Notes: generated by a model from the sequence alone, not told the origin. A DNA stretch of 64,000 nucleotides from CAVWGP01 sp963754645 (GCA_963754645.1 CAVWGP010000012.1:124001-188000); one strand, 5' to 3'. Positions 52,978 to 61,648 are shown, numbered from the stretch's first letter. Numbers and translations are program-made.

Positions 52978-53793
52978 CTATCCCGCCACGCGCTCGTGGC
53001 CCAGGGCCTTGATCAATTCGGCGCGCAGCGCGTTCCACAGGCGCGCGGTGACGACGCCGAACGAAGTTTCGGCGACGATGCGGCTGTCGCGCTCGCGCGG
53101 CCATTTGGTTTCAACCAGGTCGATGAAGCAGCCCGGCCGCGCCGACATGACGCCGACCCTGTCCGACAGCATCGCGGCCTCGTCGAGCGCGTGGGTGATG
53201 AGCAGGATCGTGGCGCGGGTTTCGCGCCATAGGCGCAGCAGCTCGTCGCCCATCAGCAAGCGCGTCTGCTGATCGAGCGCGCCGAAGGGCTCGTCGAGCA
53301 GGATGAGGCGCGGCTGCATCACCAGGGTGCGCGAGATGCAGACGCGCTGGCGCATGCCGCCCGAAAGCTGCGCCGGATAGGCCTTGGCGAAATCCTTGAG
53401 CCCCATGAAGGCGATGGCGTCGCGGACGCGCTTTTCGATTTCGGCCGCGGCGAGGCCGCTGCGGCGCAGGCCGAAGGCGACATTGTCCCACACGGTGAGC
53501 CAGGGAAAGCTTGCGTCCTCCTGGAACACGACGCCGATGCCGTCGGGCACTTGTCCGGAAACCTTCTTGCCCTCGAATTCGACCGCGCCCGCGGTCGGCG
53601 GCTGCAAGCCGGCAAGCAATTCGAGCAAGGTCGACTTTCCGCAGCCCGAGGGGCCGACGACGGCGAAAAATTCGCCCTTGGCCAATTGCAAATCGACCGG
53701 GCCCAGCGCATGCACTTGTCCCTGCCCGCTGCTGGCGGGAAATATTCGCGTCACCCGCGACATCGTCGCGTGCGCTTGGCCTTGGTTCGACAT
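52978..53793 (-). CDS. ABC transporter ATP-binding protein (SsuB/TauB type)
   Basis: A 271-residue nucleotide-binding subunit. Walker A is GPSGCGKST (residues ~47–55), the Q-loop is VFQEDASFPWLTVWDNV, the signature is AQLSGGMRQRVCISRTLV, Walker B is LILLDEPFGALD and the H-loop is LLITHALDEA. It is the only ATPase in the transport cluster, so it probably serves both permease pairs. It is divergent from the LeuC-like gene. Confidence 0.92.
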   Translation of the reverse strand: MSNQGQAHATMSRVTRIFPASSGQGQVHALGPVDLQLAKGEFFAVVGPSGCGKSTLLELLAGLQPPTAGAVEFEGKKVSGQVPDGIGVVFQEDASFPWLTVWDNVAFGLRRSGLAAAEIEKRVRDAIAFMGLKDFAKAYPAQLSGGMRQRVCISRTLVMQPRLILLDEPFGALDQQTRLLMGDELLRLWRETRATILLITHALDEAAMLSDRVGVMSARPGCFIDLVETKWPRERDSRIVAETSFGVVTARLWNALRAELIKALGHERVAG

Positions 53794-53913
53794 TATTATT
53801 GTGTCCTCCCCAGCGCCGCGAAACTAGTGCACGCGCCGCGCCCGCGCAATGCGCAGGCGGGGCTTGCCGGAGCGACTGGCTCTGGCATGATGCGCCATTA
53901 AGGGAGAACGATC

Positions 53914-55317
53914 ATGGCCACAGCGACCCTATTCGACAAGATGTGGGACATGCACGTCGTGCACAACTATGCCGACGGCACGCAATTGCTCCACATCGAC
54001 CGCCACGTCATCCACGATTTGAGCTCGCCCTACGGCTTCGACGGCCTGCGCAAAGCCGGGCGCCGCTTGCGCAATCCCGAACTCAATGTCGCGACCGCCG
54101 ATCACATCCTGGCGACGACGCCGGGCCGGCGCGACGACACGCATCCGCCCGCCGCCGAATGGCTCGTCGCCCTGCGCGAGAACACCAAGGGCGCGGGCGT
54201 GCGCAATTTCGACATCGGCGACCCGGAGCAAGGCATCGCCCACGTCATCGCGCCCGAGCTCGGCATCGTGCTGCCGGGCATGACCTTGGTGTGCGGCGAC
54301 AGCCACACCTGCACGGTGGGCGCGGTCGGCGCGATCGCCTTCGGCATCGGCTCGACCGAGTGCGAGCACGTGATGGCGAGCCAGTGCCTGGTGGCGCGCA
54401 AGCCGAAGCGCCTGCGAATCGATATCGACGGCAAGCTCGGCGCCGGCGTCACCGCGAAAGACATCATCCTCGGCACCATCGCCAAATTCGGCGCCGATAC
54501 CGGCATCGGCTACGCGGTGGAATATGCCGGCGCCGCGGTGCGCGCGCTGGGCATCGAGCAGCGTTTGACGATCTGCAATATGTCGATCGAAATGAGCGCC
54601 CGGATGGGTTTCGTGGCGCCGGACGACACGACCTACCAATATCTCTCGAACCGCCGCTTCGCGCCCAAGGGCGCGATGTGGGACCGCGCCTTGGCGCATT
54701 GGCGCGGCCTGCCGAGCGATGCCGGCGCGGTTTACGACAAGGTGCTGAATTTCGATGCCGGCTCGCTGGCGCCGCAGGTTACCTGGGGCAACAGCCCGCA
54801 ATTCGCGCTCGGCATCGACGAGGCGATCCCCGACCCGGCGACCCAGCCGGCCAACCGGCGATCCGGCATGGAGCGCGCCTTCGCCTATATGGATTTGAAG
54901 CCGGGCATGAAACTTGCCGGCCTGCCGATCAAGAATGTCTTCATCGGTTCCTGCACCAACAGCCGGCTCAGCGACCTGCGCGCCGCGGCCGCGGTCGTCA
55001 AGGGCCGCAAGGTTGCGCCGGGCGTGCGCGCCATGGCCGTGCCGGGATCGACGACGGTCAAGCGCGAGGCCGAGGCGGAAGGCCTCGACCGTATCTTCAA
55101 GGACGCCGGCTTCGAGTGGCACGAATCCGGCTGCTCGATGTGCGCGGCGATCAACAGCGACCGCGTGGCGCCGGGCGAGCGCTGCGTTGCCACCTCGAAC
55201 CGCAATTTCGAGGGCCGCCAGGGGCCGGGCAGCCGCACCCATTTGGCGAGCCCGCTCACCGCCGCCGCCTCGGCCATCGCCGGCCGCATCGCCGACGCGC
55301 GCGGCATCGGAGGCTGA
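53914..55317 (+). CDS. LeuC-like (aconitase superfamily) hydratase large subunit
   Basis: A 467-residue large subunit of the 3-isopropylmalate dehydratase/dimethylmaleate hydratase group. LCGDSHTC-type motif GDSHTCTVGAVGAIAFGIGS and the Fe–S ligands in GSCTNSR (Cys ~347) and ESGCSMC (Cys ~407 and ~410) are present, as is FEGRQGPGSRTHLASP. It is followed by the small subunit and an isocitrate-lyase-family gene within the same transcription unit. That context differs from leucine biosynthesis, where leuCD accompanies leuB. A role as hydratase of a citraconate- or dimethylmaleate-type acid is inferred; true leuC is the alternative. Confidence 0.85.
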   Translation: MATATLFDKMWDMHVVHNYADGTQLLHIDRHVIHDLSSPYGFDGLRKAGRRLRNPELNVATADHILATTPGRRDDTHPPAAEWLVALRENTKGAGVRNFDIGDPEQGIAHVIAPELGIVLPGMTLVCGDSHTCTVGAVGAIAFGIGSTECEHVMASQCLVARKPKRLRIDIDGKLGAGVTAKDIILGTIAKFGADTGIGYAVEYAGAAVRALGIEQRLTICNMSIEMSARMGFVAPDDTTYQYLSNRRFAPKGAMWDRALAHWRGLPSDAGAVYDKVLNFDAGSLAPQVTWGNSPQFALGIDEAIPDPATQPANRRSGMERAFAYMDLKPGMKLAGLPIKNVFIGSCTNSRLSDLRAAAAVVKGRKVAPGVRAMAVPGSTTVKREAEAEGLDRIFKDAGFEWHESGCSMCAAINSDRVAPGERCVATSNRNFEGRQGPGSRTHLASPLTAAASAIAGRIADARGIGG

Positions 55318-55320
55318 GCC

Positions 55321-55950
55321 ATGGAAAAATACTCGATCGTCACCGGTCCCGCGGTCGCCATGCTGCGGGACAATATCGATACCGACGCGATCATCCCGGT
55401 GCCTTACATGATTTCCGCGATGCGGCCGAACTACGGCAAGGGCCTGTTCGGCAATTGGCGCTATGTGCGCGATTTCGAGGAGCGGCCCGATTTCATTCTC
55501 AACCGGCCGGCCTATCGCAAAGCCAAGGTGCTGATTGGCGGCACCAATTTCGGCTGCGGCAGTTCGCGCGAAATGGCGGTGTGGGCGCTGCATGAATTCG
55601 GCTTCCGCTGCGTCATCGCGCCGAGCTTCGGCGAAATTTTCTTCAACAACTGCTTCAAGAGCGAGTTCCTGCCGGTCGTGCTGCCGGCCGAAATCGTCGC
55701 GCGCTTCGCCGCCGAGGCGGACAAGGCCGCCGGCATGAAAAATTTTACCGTCGACCTGCCCAAGCAAACGATCGCCGCGCCCTCGGGCGAAAGCGTGGCG
55801 TTCGAAATCAATGCCGAGCGCAAGGAAATCCTGTTGCAAGGGCTCGACGAGATCGGCCTCACCCTGCGCCACGAAGCCGCGATCGCGGGATTTCAGCAGC
55901 GCGACCGCGCGGCGCGGCCCTGGGTCTACGAATCGGGTTTGAAGCCATGA
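55321..55950 (+). CDS. LeuD-like hydratase small subunit
   Basis: The 209-residue swivel-domain subunit. The conserved beginning DNIDTDAIIPVPYMI and the substrate-recognition loop GGTNFGCGSSREMAVWAL are clear, followed by APSFGEIFFNNCFKSEFLPV. It starts three bases after the large subunit and overlaps the lyase gene by four bases (ATGA), tying hydratase and lyase into one coupled operon. Confidence 0.9.
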   Translation: MEKYSIVTGPAVAMLRDNIDTDAIIPVPYMISAMRPNYGKGLFGNWRYVRDFEERPDFILNRPAYRKAKVLIGGTNFGCGSSREMAVWALHEFGFRCVIAPSFGEIFFNNCFKSEFLPVVLPAEIVARFAAEADKAAGMKNFTVDLPKQTIAAPSGESVAFEINAERKEILLQGLDEIGLTLRHEAAIAGFQQRDRAARPWVYESGLKP

Positions 55951-56804
55951 GCACGGCGCAAAAACTCCGCGACATGCTGGCGCGCAAGGCGACCTATCAC
56001 ATTCCCGCGTGCCATGACGGCCTGACCGCGCGCATGACGCGCGATGCCGGCCTGCCGATGACGTTCGTGAGCGGCGCCGCGGTCGCGGCGACGCGGCTTG
56101 GCGTGCCCGATATCGGGCTCATCTCGTTCGGCGAAGTCCTCGATCAGGTACGCAACATTTGCTCGGCGGTGCCGGGCTATCCGGTGCTCGCCGACGGCGA
56201 CACGGGCTATGGCAACGCCATGAACGTGCGCCGCACGGTGACCGAGTTCGCGCGCGCCGGCGCCGCTTCGGTCATGATCGAGGATCAAGTCAGCCCGAAG
56301 CGCTGCGGGCATTTCGAGGGCAAGCAGATCGTCGCCTTCGACGAAGCGCGCATGAAAATCCGCGCCGCCGCCGAGGCCAAGAAAGAAGGCGATATCCTCA
56401 TTCTCGCCCGCACCGACGCCCGCGCCGTCGAAGGCCTGCAAGCCGCCATCGACCGCTGCAAGATGTTCGAGGACGAAGGCGCTGACATCATCTTCATGGA
56501 AGCGCCGACCTCCGAGGAGGAAATGCGCAAGTTCTGCCAGGCGGTGAAGGCGCCGACCATGGCCAACATGGTGCCGGGCGGCAAGACGCCGCTGCTGCCG
56601 CGCGAAACGCTCGACGCGCTCGGCTTCGGCATCGTGGTCTATCATCCGCTGATCTTGGCAACGATCGCGGCGCTGCGCGATGCGCTGAAGGGCATGAAGG
56701 ATCCGGCGCACCGTTCCAATGTCCCGCTCGCCGAACTCGGCGACCTCAAGACCGTAACCGGCCTGCCGGCGCTGCAAGCGATCGAAGCGCGCTATAAGTT
56801 TTAA
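55947..56804 (+). CDS. Isocitrate lyase/PEP mutase family C–C lyase
   Basis: A 285-residue enzyme of the methylisocitrate lyase/2,3-dimethylmalate lyase/PEP mutase family. ADGDTGYGNAMNVRRTV is the metal-binding segment and EDQVSPKRCGHFEGK carries the catalytic KRCGH loop (residues 118–122) diagnostic of C–C bond-cleaving members. It follows a LeuCD-like hydratase with ATGA overlap, and precedes a substrate-binding protein by about 28 bases. Hydration then retro-aldol cleavage to pyruvate plus a short acid is the simplest pathway; the exact substrate is unknown. Confidence 0.88.
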   Translation: MSTAQKLRDMLARKATYHIPACHDGLTARMTRDAGLPMTFVSGAAVAATRLGVPDIGLISFGEVLDQVRNICSAVPGYPVLADGDTGYGNAMNVRRTVTEFARAGAASVMIEDQVSPKRCGHFEGKQIVAFDEARMKIRAAAEAKKEGDILILARTDARAVEGLQAAIDRCKMFEDEGADIIFMEAPTSEEEMRKFCQAVKAPTMANMVPGGKTPLLPRETLDALGFGIVVYHPLILATIAALRDALKGMKDPAHRSNVPLAELGDLKTVTGLPALQAIEARYKF

Positions 56805-56831
56805 CGTCCATCGCCGAAGAGAGAGGTTTCC

Positions 56832-57818
56832 ATGCGCCTATCCCGCCGCAATTTCGCCGCCGCCGCCGCGGGCGGCGCGGCCCTGGTCGCGTTTCCGCGC
56901 CTCGCCGCCGCCAAGGAAATCGTCGTCGCCCATTGGGGCAATCTCATGTACGGCGTGCCCTATGCCGTGGCGATGGACAAGGGATTCTTCAAGGAAGCCG
57001 GCATCGACATCACCGGCATCATCACCTCGACCGGCGGCGGCACCTCGGTGCGCAACACGCTGGCCAACGAAATCCCGTTCGGCGACAGCGCGCTTTCGGC
57101 CGCCGTCCACGCCGCGCGGCAGGGGATGAATATCAAGATCGTCGCCATGACGGTCGGCAATGCCAATGACATCCTGTGGGTCGTCAAAAAGGATTCGCCG
57201 CTCCAGACGATCAAGGACCTGGCCGGCAAGAAAGCGGGCTACACCCAGCCGAAATCGACCACCGACATGCTGCTGCGCCTAGCGCTCGATGCCGCGGGCG
57301 TGCCGCTCGACAAGGTCGAGCGCGTATCGACCAACGGGCTCACGCCGGGCTTGACGGCGCTGAACGGCGGCGCGGTGGACACGGCGCCCATCGTCGAGCC
57401 GGTGTGGTCGCGCCTGAAGGACAATTACCGGCCGCTGTTCTACGTCAAGGACGTGCTGCCGCCGGCGGCGCAATCGGTGTGCATCGTCGAGGGCGACTAT
57501 TTGAAAAAGAATCCGGCGATCGTGCGCGGCCTGATCGCGGCGCGGCGCAAGGGCGTCGATTTTCTCCGTGCCGAGCCCAAGCAATCGGCGCTCATCCTCG
57601 CCAAGCATTACCGCATCGAGCCGGCCCTGGCGGAAACCGCGACGCGCAACCAGCTCGCCTCCAATTTCTGGTCCGACGGCCGCTTCGACTACGCCGCGAT
57701 GGACCGCATGGTGAAGGGCCTGCAGCTCGTCGGCGACATCGAACCCGGCCCGATCGACTGGGCGAAGCTGGTGGACGAGTCCTATCTGCCCGAGGATCTC
57801 AAGACGAAGAAGACCTAG
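56832..57818 (+). CDS. NMT1-like ABC substrate-binding protein, operon with hydratase/lyase
   Basis: A 328-residue NMT1-type binding protein with a Tat-like signal (MRLSRRNFAAAAAGGAALVA) and the ligand-fold motifs GKEAGI-type FFKEAGIDITGIITSTGGGT and GKKAGYTQPKSTTDML. GAGAGG precedes the ATG. Its position right behind the lyase suggests it brings in that pathway's substrate. It is paralogous to those at 50240 and 57879. Confidence 0.9.
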   Translation: MRLSRRNFAAAAAGGAALVAFPRLAAAKEIVVAHWGNLMYGVPYAVAMDKGFFKEAGIDITGIITSTGGGTSVRNTLANEIPFGDSALSAAVHAARQGMNIKIVAMTVGNANDILWVVKKDSPLQTIKDLAGKKAGYTQPKSTTDMLLRLALDAAGVPLDKVERVSTNGLTPGLTALNGGAVDTAPIVEPVWSRLKDNYRPLFYVKDVLPPAAQSVCIVEGDYLKKNPAIVRGLIAARRKGVDFLRAEPKQSALILAKHYRIEPALAETATRNQLASNFWSDGRFDYAAMDRMVKGLQLVGDIEPGPIDWAKLVDESYLPEDLKTKKT

Positions 57819-57878
57819 GCCGCTTGCGTTTCAACGCCACCGCCGCCGCCGCGCGCGCGATCCTGGGCCGCATCGCCG

Positions 57879-58844
57879 CTATTTCCTCAGATCCTCGGGC
57901 AGGAACGAGCGGTCGATGATCTTGTCCCAGGCGATGTCGTCCTTGACCTCGCCGATGATCTTCAAGCCGCGCACCATTTCGTTCATCGCCGCGAGTTCGA
58001 AATTGCCCGGCCCCCAATATTTCGCTTCGATGGCCGTGCCCACCGCCGCCTCGGCGACCTTGATGTCGATGCTGTAAACCTTGGCCAGCGTCGCGGCGGC
58101 GAATTTCGGATCGGCGTAGACCGCATCGACGCCGGCGCGCCGGCCGGCGATGATGGCGCGCAATTTCGCCGGTTCCTTGGCGGCGAACTCGCTCGTCGTG
58201 ATGCCGACGGTTTGCATCATCGGCGGCAAAATATCGGCGACCTTGAACAGCACGCGGTACTTGTCCTTGCGCGCCGCGTAAATCGGCTCGGAGATGAAGG
58301 CGGTGTCGACGCCGCCGGTTTCGAGCGCGGCGAGGCCGGCGCTGACGCTGCCGAGCGCGGGCCGCTCGACATCGGCGGTCTTCATGCCGAGCTTTTCGAG
58401 CGCCATGATCGAGAGCATGTCGGTCACGGCCTTGGGGCTCGTGATCGCCATCTTCTTGCCCTTGAGATCCTTCGGATCCTTCAATGCCGAATTGGGCATG
58501 ACGACCCACATGGCGTCGGCGACCGAGCGCACGCCGCCATTGACCAGCTTGATGTCGAGGCCCTGGTTGATCGCCGCGATCGCCGCCGCGAGCGAGACCT
58601 CGCCATAGGGCAGGCCGCCGGCGAGCACGTTCCGCACCGTGGTGCCGCCGCCCTTCGAGGTCAGGATGCCGGTGATCTTGAGCCCGGCCTTTTCGAACAG
58701 GCCCTTCTCCATCGCCACCGCATAGGGCACGCCGTACATGAGCGCGCCCCAATGGGTCACCGAAATTTCGTTGGCCCGGGCAGGGGCTTGAACGAACAAC
58801 GCCGCAACGGCGGCGGCGAGCAGCAGTTTCACGCGCTTGAACAT
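57879..58844 (-). CDS. NMT1-like ABC substrate-binding protein, third copy
   Basis: A 321-residue NMT1-type binding protein with a Sec signal (LLLAAAVAALFVQAPARANE). It shares HWGALMYGVPYAVAMEKGLF with the gene at 56832 (HWGNLMYGVPYAVAMDKGFF). It converges on that gene with 60 bases between stops. The two are thus diverged duplicates in inverted orientation. Confidence 0.9.
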   Translation of the reverse strand: MFKRVKLLLAAAVAALFVQAPARANEISVTHWGALMYGVPYAVAMEKGLFEKAGLKITGILTSKGGGTTVRNVLAGGLPYGEVSLAAAIAAINQGLDIKLVNGGVRSVADAMWVVMPNSALKDPKDLKGKKMAITSPKAVTDMLSIMALEKLGMKTADVERPALGSVSAGLAALETGGVDTAFISEPIYAARKDKYRVLFKVADILPPMMQTVGITTSEFAAKEPAKLRAIIAGRRAGVDAVYADPKFAAATLAKVYSIDIKVAEAAVGTAIEAKYWGPGNFELAAMNEMVRGLKIIGEVKDDIAWDKIIDRSFLPEDLRK

Positions 58845-58978
58845 CGAGACCTCCCGCAGATCGGTTGCGCGGAGACTACGATGTTTGCCGGCGCGTGGCG
58901 ATAGCGCAGGGGCAAAGTTCGGCTGGCCCCGGCTTTCGCCCTCCGGCTATGATGCGGCGCAACGACGGATGGACGATC

Positions 58979-59389
58979 ATGGCGCGCGGGCGAAAACTCA
59001 TCTCATCGGGATCGAAATACGAGGCCATGGCGGGCTATTCGCGCGCCGTGGCGCAGGGCGATTTCGTCTTCGTCTCGGGCACGGTGGGTTACGATTTCAA
59101 AACCGGATTTCTCGCGCCCGACGCGGCGGGCCAGGCCGAGCAGGCCTTCAAGACGATCAGCGCCGCGCTCGCCGAAGCGGGCGCGTCTTTCGCCGACGTG
59201 GTGCGGGCCCGCGTCTATGTGCCCGATCCCGCCGACGTCGCCGCCGTCTCGGCCGTGGTCAAGCGCCATCTCGGCAAGGCGCGGCCCGCCAACACGACCG
59301 TGTGCGCGCCGCTCGCCGTGCCGGCGTGCAAGGTCGAGATCGAAATAACCGCGCTCAAGGCGCCGAAGCGACGCAAATCGAGAAAATAA
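58979..59389 (+). CDS. RidA/YjgF-family protein
   Basis: A 136-residue RidA-family protein. The segment GYSRAVAQGDFVFVSGTVGYD, FKTISAALAEAGASFADVVRARVYV and the C-terminal CKVEIEITALKAP match reactive-intermediate deaminases; the conserved arginine is in RARVYVPD. I chose the ATG at 58979, preceded by GGATGGA. In-frame ATGs upstream (58949 and 58865) would add a non-family extension. Three bases separate it from the metallophosphoesterase. Confidence 0.88.
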   Translation: MARGRKLISSGSKYEAMAGYSRAVAQGDFVFVSGTVGYDFKTGFLAPDAAGQAEQAFKTISAALAEAGASFADVVRARVYVPDPADVAAVSAVVKRHLGKARPANTTVCAPLAVPACKVEIEITALKAPKRRKSRK

Positions 59390-59391
59390 AT

Positions 59392-60189
59392 ATGCTGATC
59401 GCCCAGATCACCGATTTCCATATCGCCCCGCCCGGCCAGAAAGCGATGGGCCTGGTCGATACCGCGGCATTTCTCGACGCCGCCGTGCATCGCCTCAACG
59501 CGCTCGATCCGCGGCCCGATGTCGTGCTCGCCACCGGCGATCTGGTCGATCGCGGCACGGCGGCGGAATACGGCTTGCTCGGCGATATCGTGCAACCGTT
59601 GCGCGCACCGCTTTACTTGATCCCGGGCAATCACGACAGCCGCCGCGGCATGGCCGAGGCTTTCACCGCGCATCGCTACTTGCCGCGCGACGGCGCCTAT
59701 GTCCATTACACCTTGGAAGATTGGCCGGTGCGCCTGGTGTCGTTCGACACCGTCGTCGAGGGCAAGCCTGGCGGCCACGCCAGCCTGGATCGCTGCGCGT
59801 GGCTCGACCGCACGCTCGCGGAACAGCCCGAGCGGCCGACGGTGATCTTCATGCATCACCCGCCCTTCGCCACCGGCATCGAGCACATGGACGCGATGGG
59901 CCTCGACGATGCCGCCAACCTCGCCGACGTCGTGCGCCGGCATCCGCAAGTCGAACGCGCGATCTGCGGCCATCTCCATCGCTCGATCCAAATGCGCTGG
60001 GCCGGCACCGTGGCTTCGACCGCGCCTTCGACCGCGCATCAGGTCGCGCTCGACATTCGCGCCAACAGCCGCGGCGCCTTCGTGATGGAGCCGCCCGGGT
60101 TCCATTTGCATCTTTGGCGCGCGGGCGCCGGCCTCGTCAGCCACATGGCCGTCATCGGCGATTTCGGCGGCCCGCAGGCGTTTCGCTGA
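59392..60189 (+). CDS. Metallophosphoesterase (CpdA/GpdQ-like)
   Basis: A 265-residue class III cyclic-nucleotide phosphodiesterase/glycerophosphodiesterase-type enzyme. All metal motifs are visible: AQITDFHI, LATGDLVDRG, PGNHDSRRGM, MHHPPFATG and CGHLHRSIQM. It should hydrolyse phosphodiesters; the choice between cAMP, glycerophosphodiesters and others is open. It is probably co-transcribed with ridA and the NUDIX gene. Confidence 0.9.
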   Translation: MLIAQITDFHIAPPGQKAMGLVDTAAFLDAAVHRLNALDPRPDVVLATGDLVDRGTAAEYGLLGDIVQPLRAPLYLIPGNHDSRRGMAEAFTAHRYLPRDGAYVHYTLEDWPVRLVSFDTVVEGKPGGHASLDRCAWLDRTLAEQPERPTVIFMHHPPFATGIEHMDAMGLDDAANLADVVRRHPQVERAICGHLHRSIQMRWAGTVASTAPSTAHQVALDIRANSRGAFVMEPPGFHLHLWRAGAGLVSHMAVIGDFGGPQAFR

Positions 60190-60204
60190 GCGAACGGCGC
60201 GGTC

Positions 60205-60604
60205 GTGGCGTTTCCGGTTTCGATCAAGGGCGTCGTCGTGATCGGCGGCCGCGTGCCGCTGCTGCGCAACGAGCGCCACGAATGGGAACTGCCCGGGGGC
60301 CGGCTCGAAGCGGGCGAACAGCCGATCGATTGCGTCGCGCGCGAAATCCGCGAGGAGCTGGCCATCGACGTCGAGCCGCTGCGCGCGCTCGAACTCGTGG
60401 CTCTATTGCGTGCGCCCGGATCGCGAAGTCCTGATCGTGACCTACGGTTGCCGCAGCCTCGCCGCCGCCGCCGCGCGCCACAGCCACGAGCACAACGCGC
60501 TGGGTCTATTCTCCGCCGCCGAGATCGCCGGCCTCGCCATGCCGGACGGCTACAAACGCTCGATCCAAACCTGGATCGCCGAGATCGGCCGCACCGGCGA
60601 ATAG
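60205..60604 (+). CDS. NUDIX hydrolase, frameshifted
   Basis: A NUDIX protein of about 133 residues. The Nudix box is GGRLEAGEQPIDCVAREIREEL (key residues G, E, REIREEL). After about 60395 the plausible continuation (SWLYCVRPDREVLIVTYGCR and the NALGLFSAAEIAGLAMP segment) lies in the neighbouring frame and ends at 60604; one indel explains it. The GTG start lies 15 bases after the phosphoesterase stop. Confidence 0.75.
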
Positions 60605-60636
60605 GCGATTCTCGATCGCATTGTCGCGCCAGTCTG

Positions 60637-60930
60637 GCGACAAAAAACCCAATGATTTCCCGAAGATGCTCAAGATCGGCTTGAGCATCTTGAGCACCTT
60701 GGCGTCGAGCAACAGCAACGAGCCCGGATTTCTCATGGATAGGCCGCGCGGGTCGATGCCGCCTCGAATATTTGGGCGGCGATCGTTGACCTTGGCAACG
60801 AGGGCACGCGCCGCGTGCCCCTACGCGGCGACGACACGGCGTAGGGGCAGCCGGCGGCTGCCCTGGTTCCGCAAGTTGCGCTCGCCATTGAGAATTGCGG
60901 GGCACACGATGCAAGGCGAAGGCGGCGTTG
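60637..60930 (-). repeat. Composite noncoding repeat, copy B (inverted relative to copy A)
   Basis: Reading on the minus strand, the order matches copy A: CGCAACTTGC-GAACC; hairpin GGGCAGCC/GGCTGCCC (60845–60863); hairpin GGGCACGC/GCGTGCCC (60802–60820); GCATCGACCCGCGCGG; a perfect 12-bp stem AAGATGCTCAAG/CTTGAGCATCTT (60663–60691); then AATCATTGGG and T6. Copy B has one terminal module, copy A two. Confidence 0.75.
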
Positions 60931-60977
60931 GGCACGGTCGGGGCAATGCGGCCTTGCCGCTTCGTTCGCCCGGACGA

Positions 60978-61012
60978 GTGAGAATCCTAAAGCACGGCTT
61001 TAGGATTCTCAC
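60978..61012. terminator. Perfect 16-bp hairpin
   Basis: GTGAGAATCCTAAAGC and its exact complement flank a 3-base loop, 30 bases downstream of the secreted-protein gene stop (minus strand). No T-run follows, so function as an intrinsic terminator is uncertain; an RNA-stabilising or protein-binding role is also possible. Confidence 0.5.
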
Positions 61013-61042
61013 GGGCGACAGGACGCGGCGCGGCGCGCCTCG

Positions 61043-61648
61043 TCAGCCGTTCAGTTCGGGCGAGGTGTAGTAGAAGCAGTACTTCTTCTTGTATGGCGCC
61101 GGATCGCCGCCGAATTCCTTGCGCGCGCAAACGATGCTTTCGCCGCCCTGGATACGCTTCATGATGTGCTTGCCCTGGCGGAACTCGGCGACCGACGCGG
61201 CGAAGATCACGTTGACGCTCGCATTTTTCGACCCGATGACCCTGCAGATATTCGACTCCGCGGCGCAATCGACGCGCGCCGCCTGCCAGCGCACGCACTC
61301 CTTCTTGGCATAGGGATGCGGATCGCCGCCGAATTCCGGGCGGTCGCAGGTGATCGAGCCCGTGACCTTCTTCTCGATGAACTTCTTGTTGTCCGTGGTC
61401 GATCGGAAGCGCACGACCGTATCCTTGGCGAGATTGGTGCAGCGATTCGTCTCGCTCGCGCAATTGACCCAGGCGGCTTCGGCGGATTGGGTCGAGGCCG
61501 CGAGGCTCGCAACGGCGGCCGCGACGACCGCGAGCGCCGAATAAAGCGAGAGCTTGAAGCCGGCGGGAGCGGCGCCCCGGTCGGCGCGGGACGCGATAAA
61601 GCAGGCCGAAGCGCGGGCGCTGCGGCGGTCGATGGTGACGGTAGGCAT
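61043..61648 (-). CDS. Secreted cysteine-rich protein with two internal repeats
   Basis: A 201-residue exported protein of unknown function. After a signal/anchor (SLYSALAVVAAAVASLAAS) there are two similar domains of about 60 residues. Each has C-x-SE/ES-x-C near its start and C…(K/R)…EFGGDP.PY.KK.C near its end. Eight regularly spaced cysteines could form two disulfides per domain. GAGGAG precedes the ATG. The repeats resemble small beta-sandwich lectin-like domains, but I cannot name the family. Confidence 0.7.
   Translation of the reverse strand: MPTVTIDRRSARASACFIASRADRGAAPAGFKLSLYSALAVVAAAVASLAASTQSAEAAWVNCASETNRCTNLAKDTVVRFRSTTDNKKFIEKKVTGSITCDRPEFGGDPHPYAKKECVRWQAARVDCAAESNICRVIGSKNASVNVIFAASVAEFRQGKHIMKRIQGGESIVCARKEFGGDPAPYKKKYCFYYTSPELNG

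Noticed and set aside
53929..55872. 647-codon minus-strand frame opposite the hydratase genes
   Set aside because: Shadow of the LeuC/LeuD-like genes, whose Fe–S motifs are intact.
53914..55950. Straightforward leucine biosynthesis leuCD
   Set aside because: Not ruled out, but coupling to a C–C lyase and to transporters, and the absence of leuB nearby, make this assignment too confident from the window alone.
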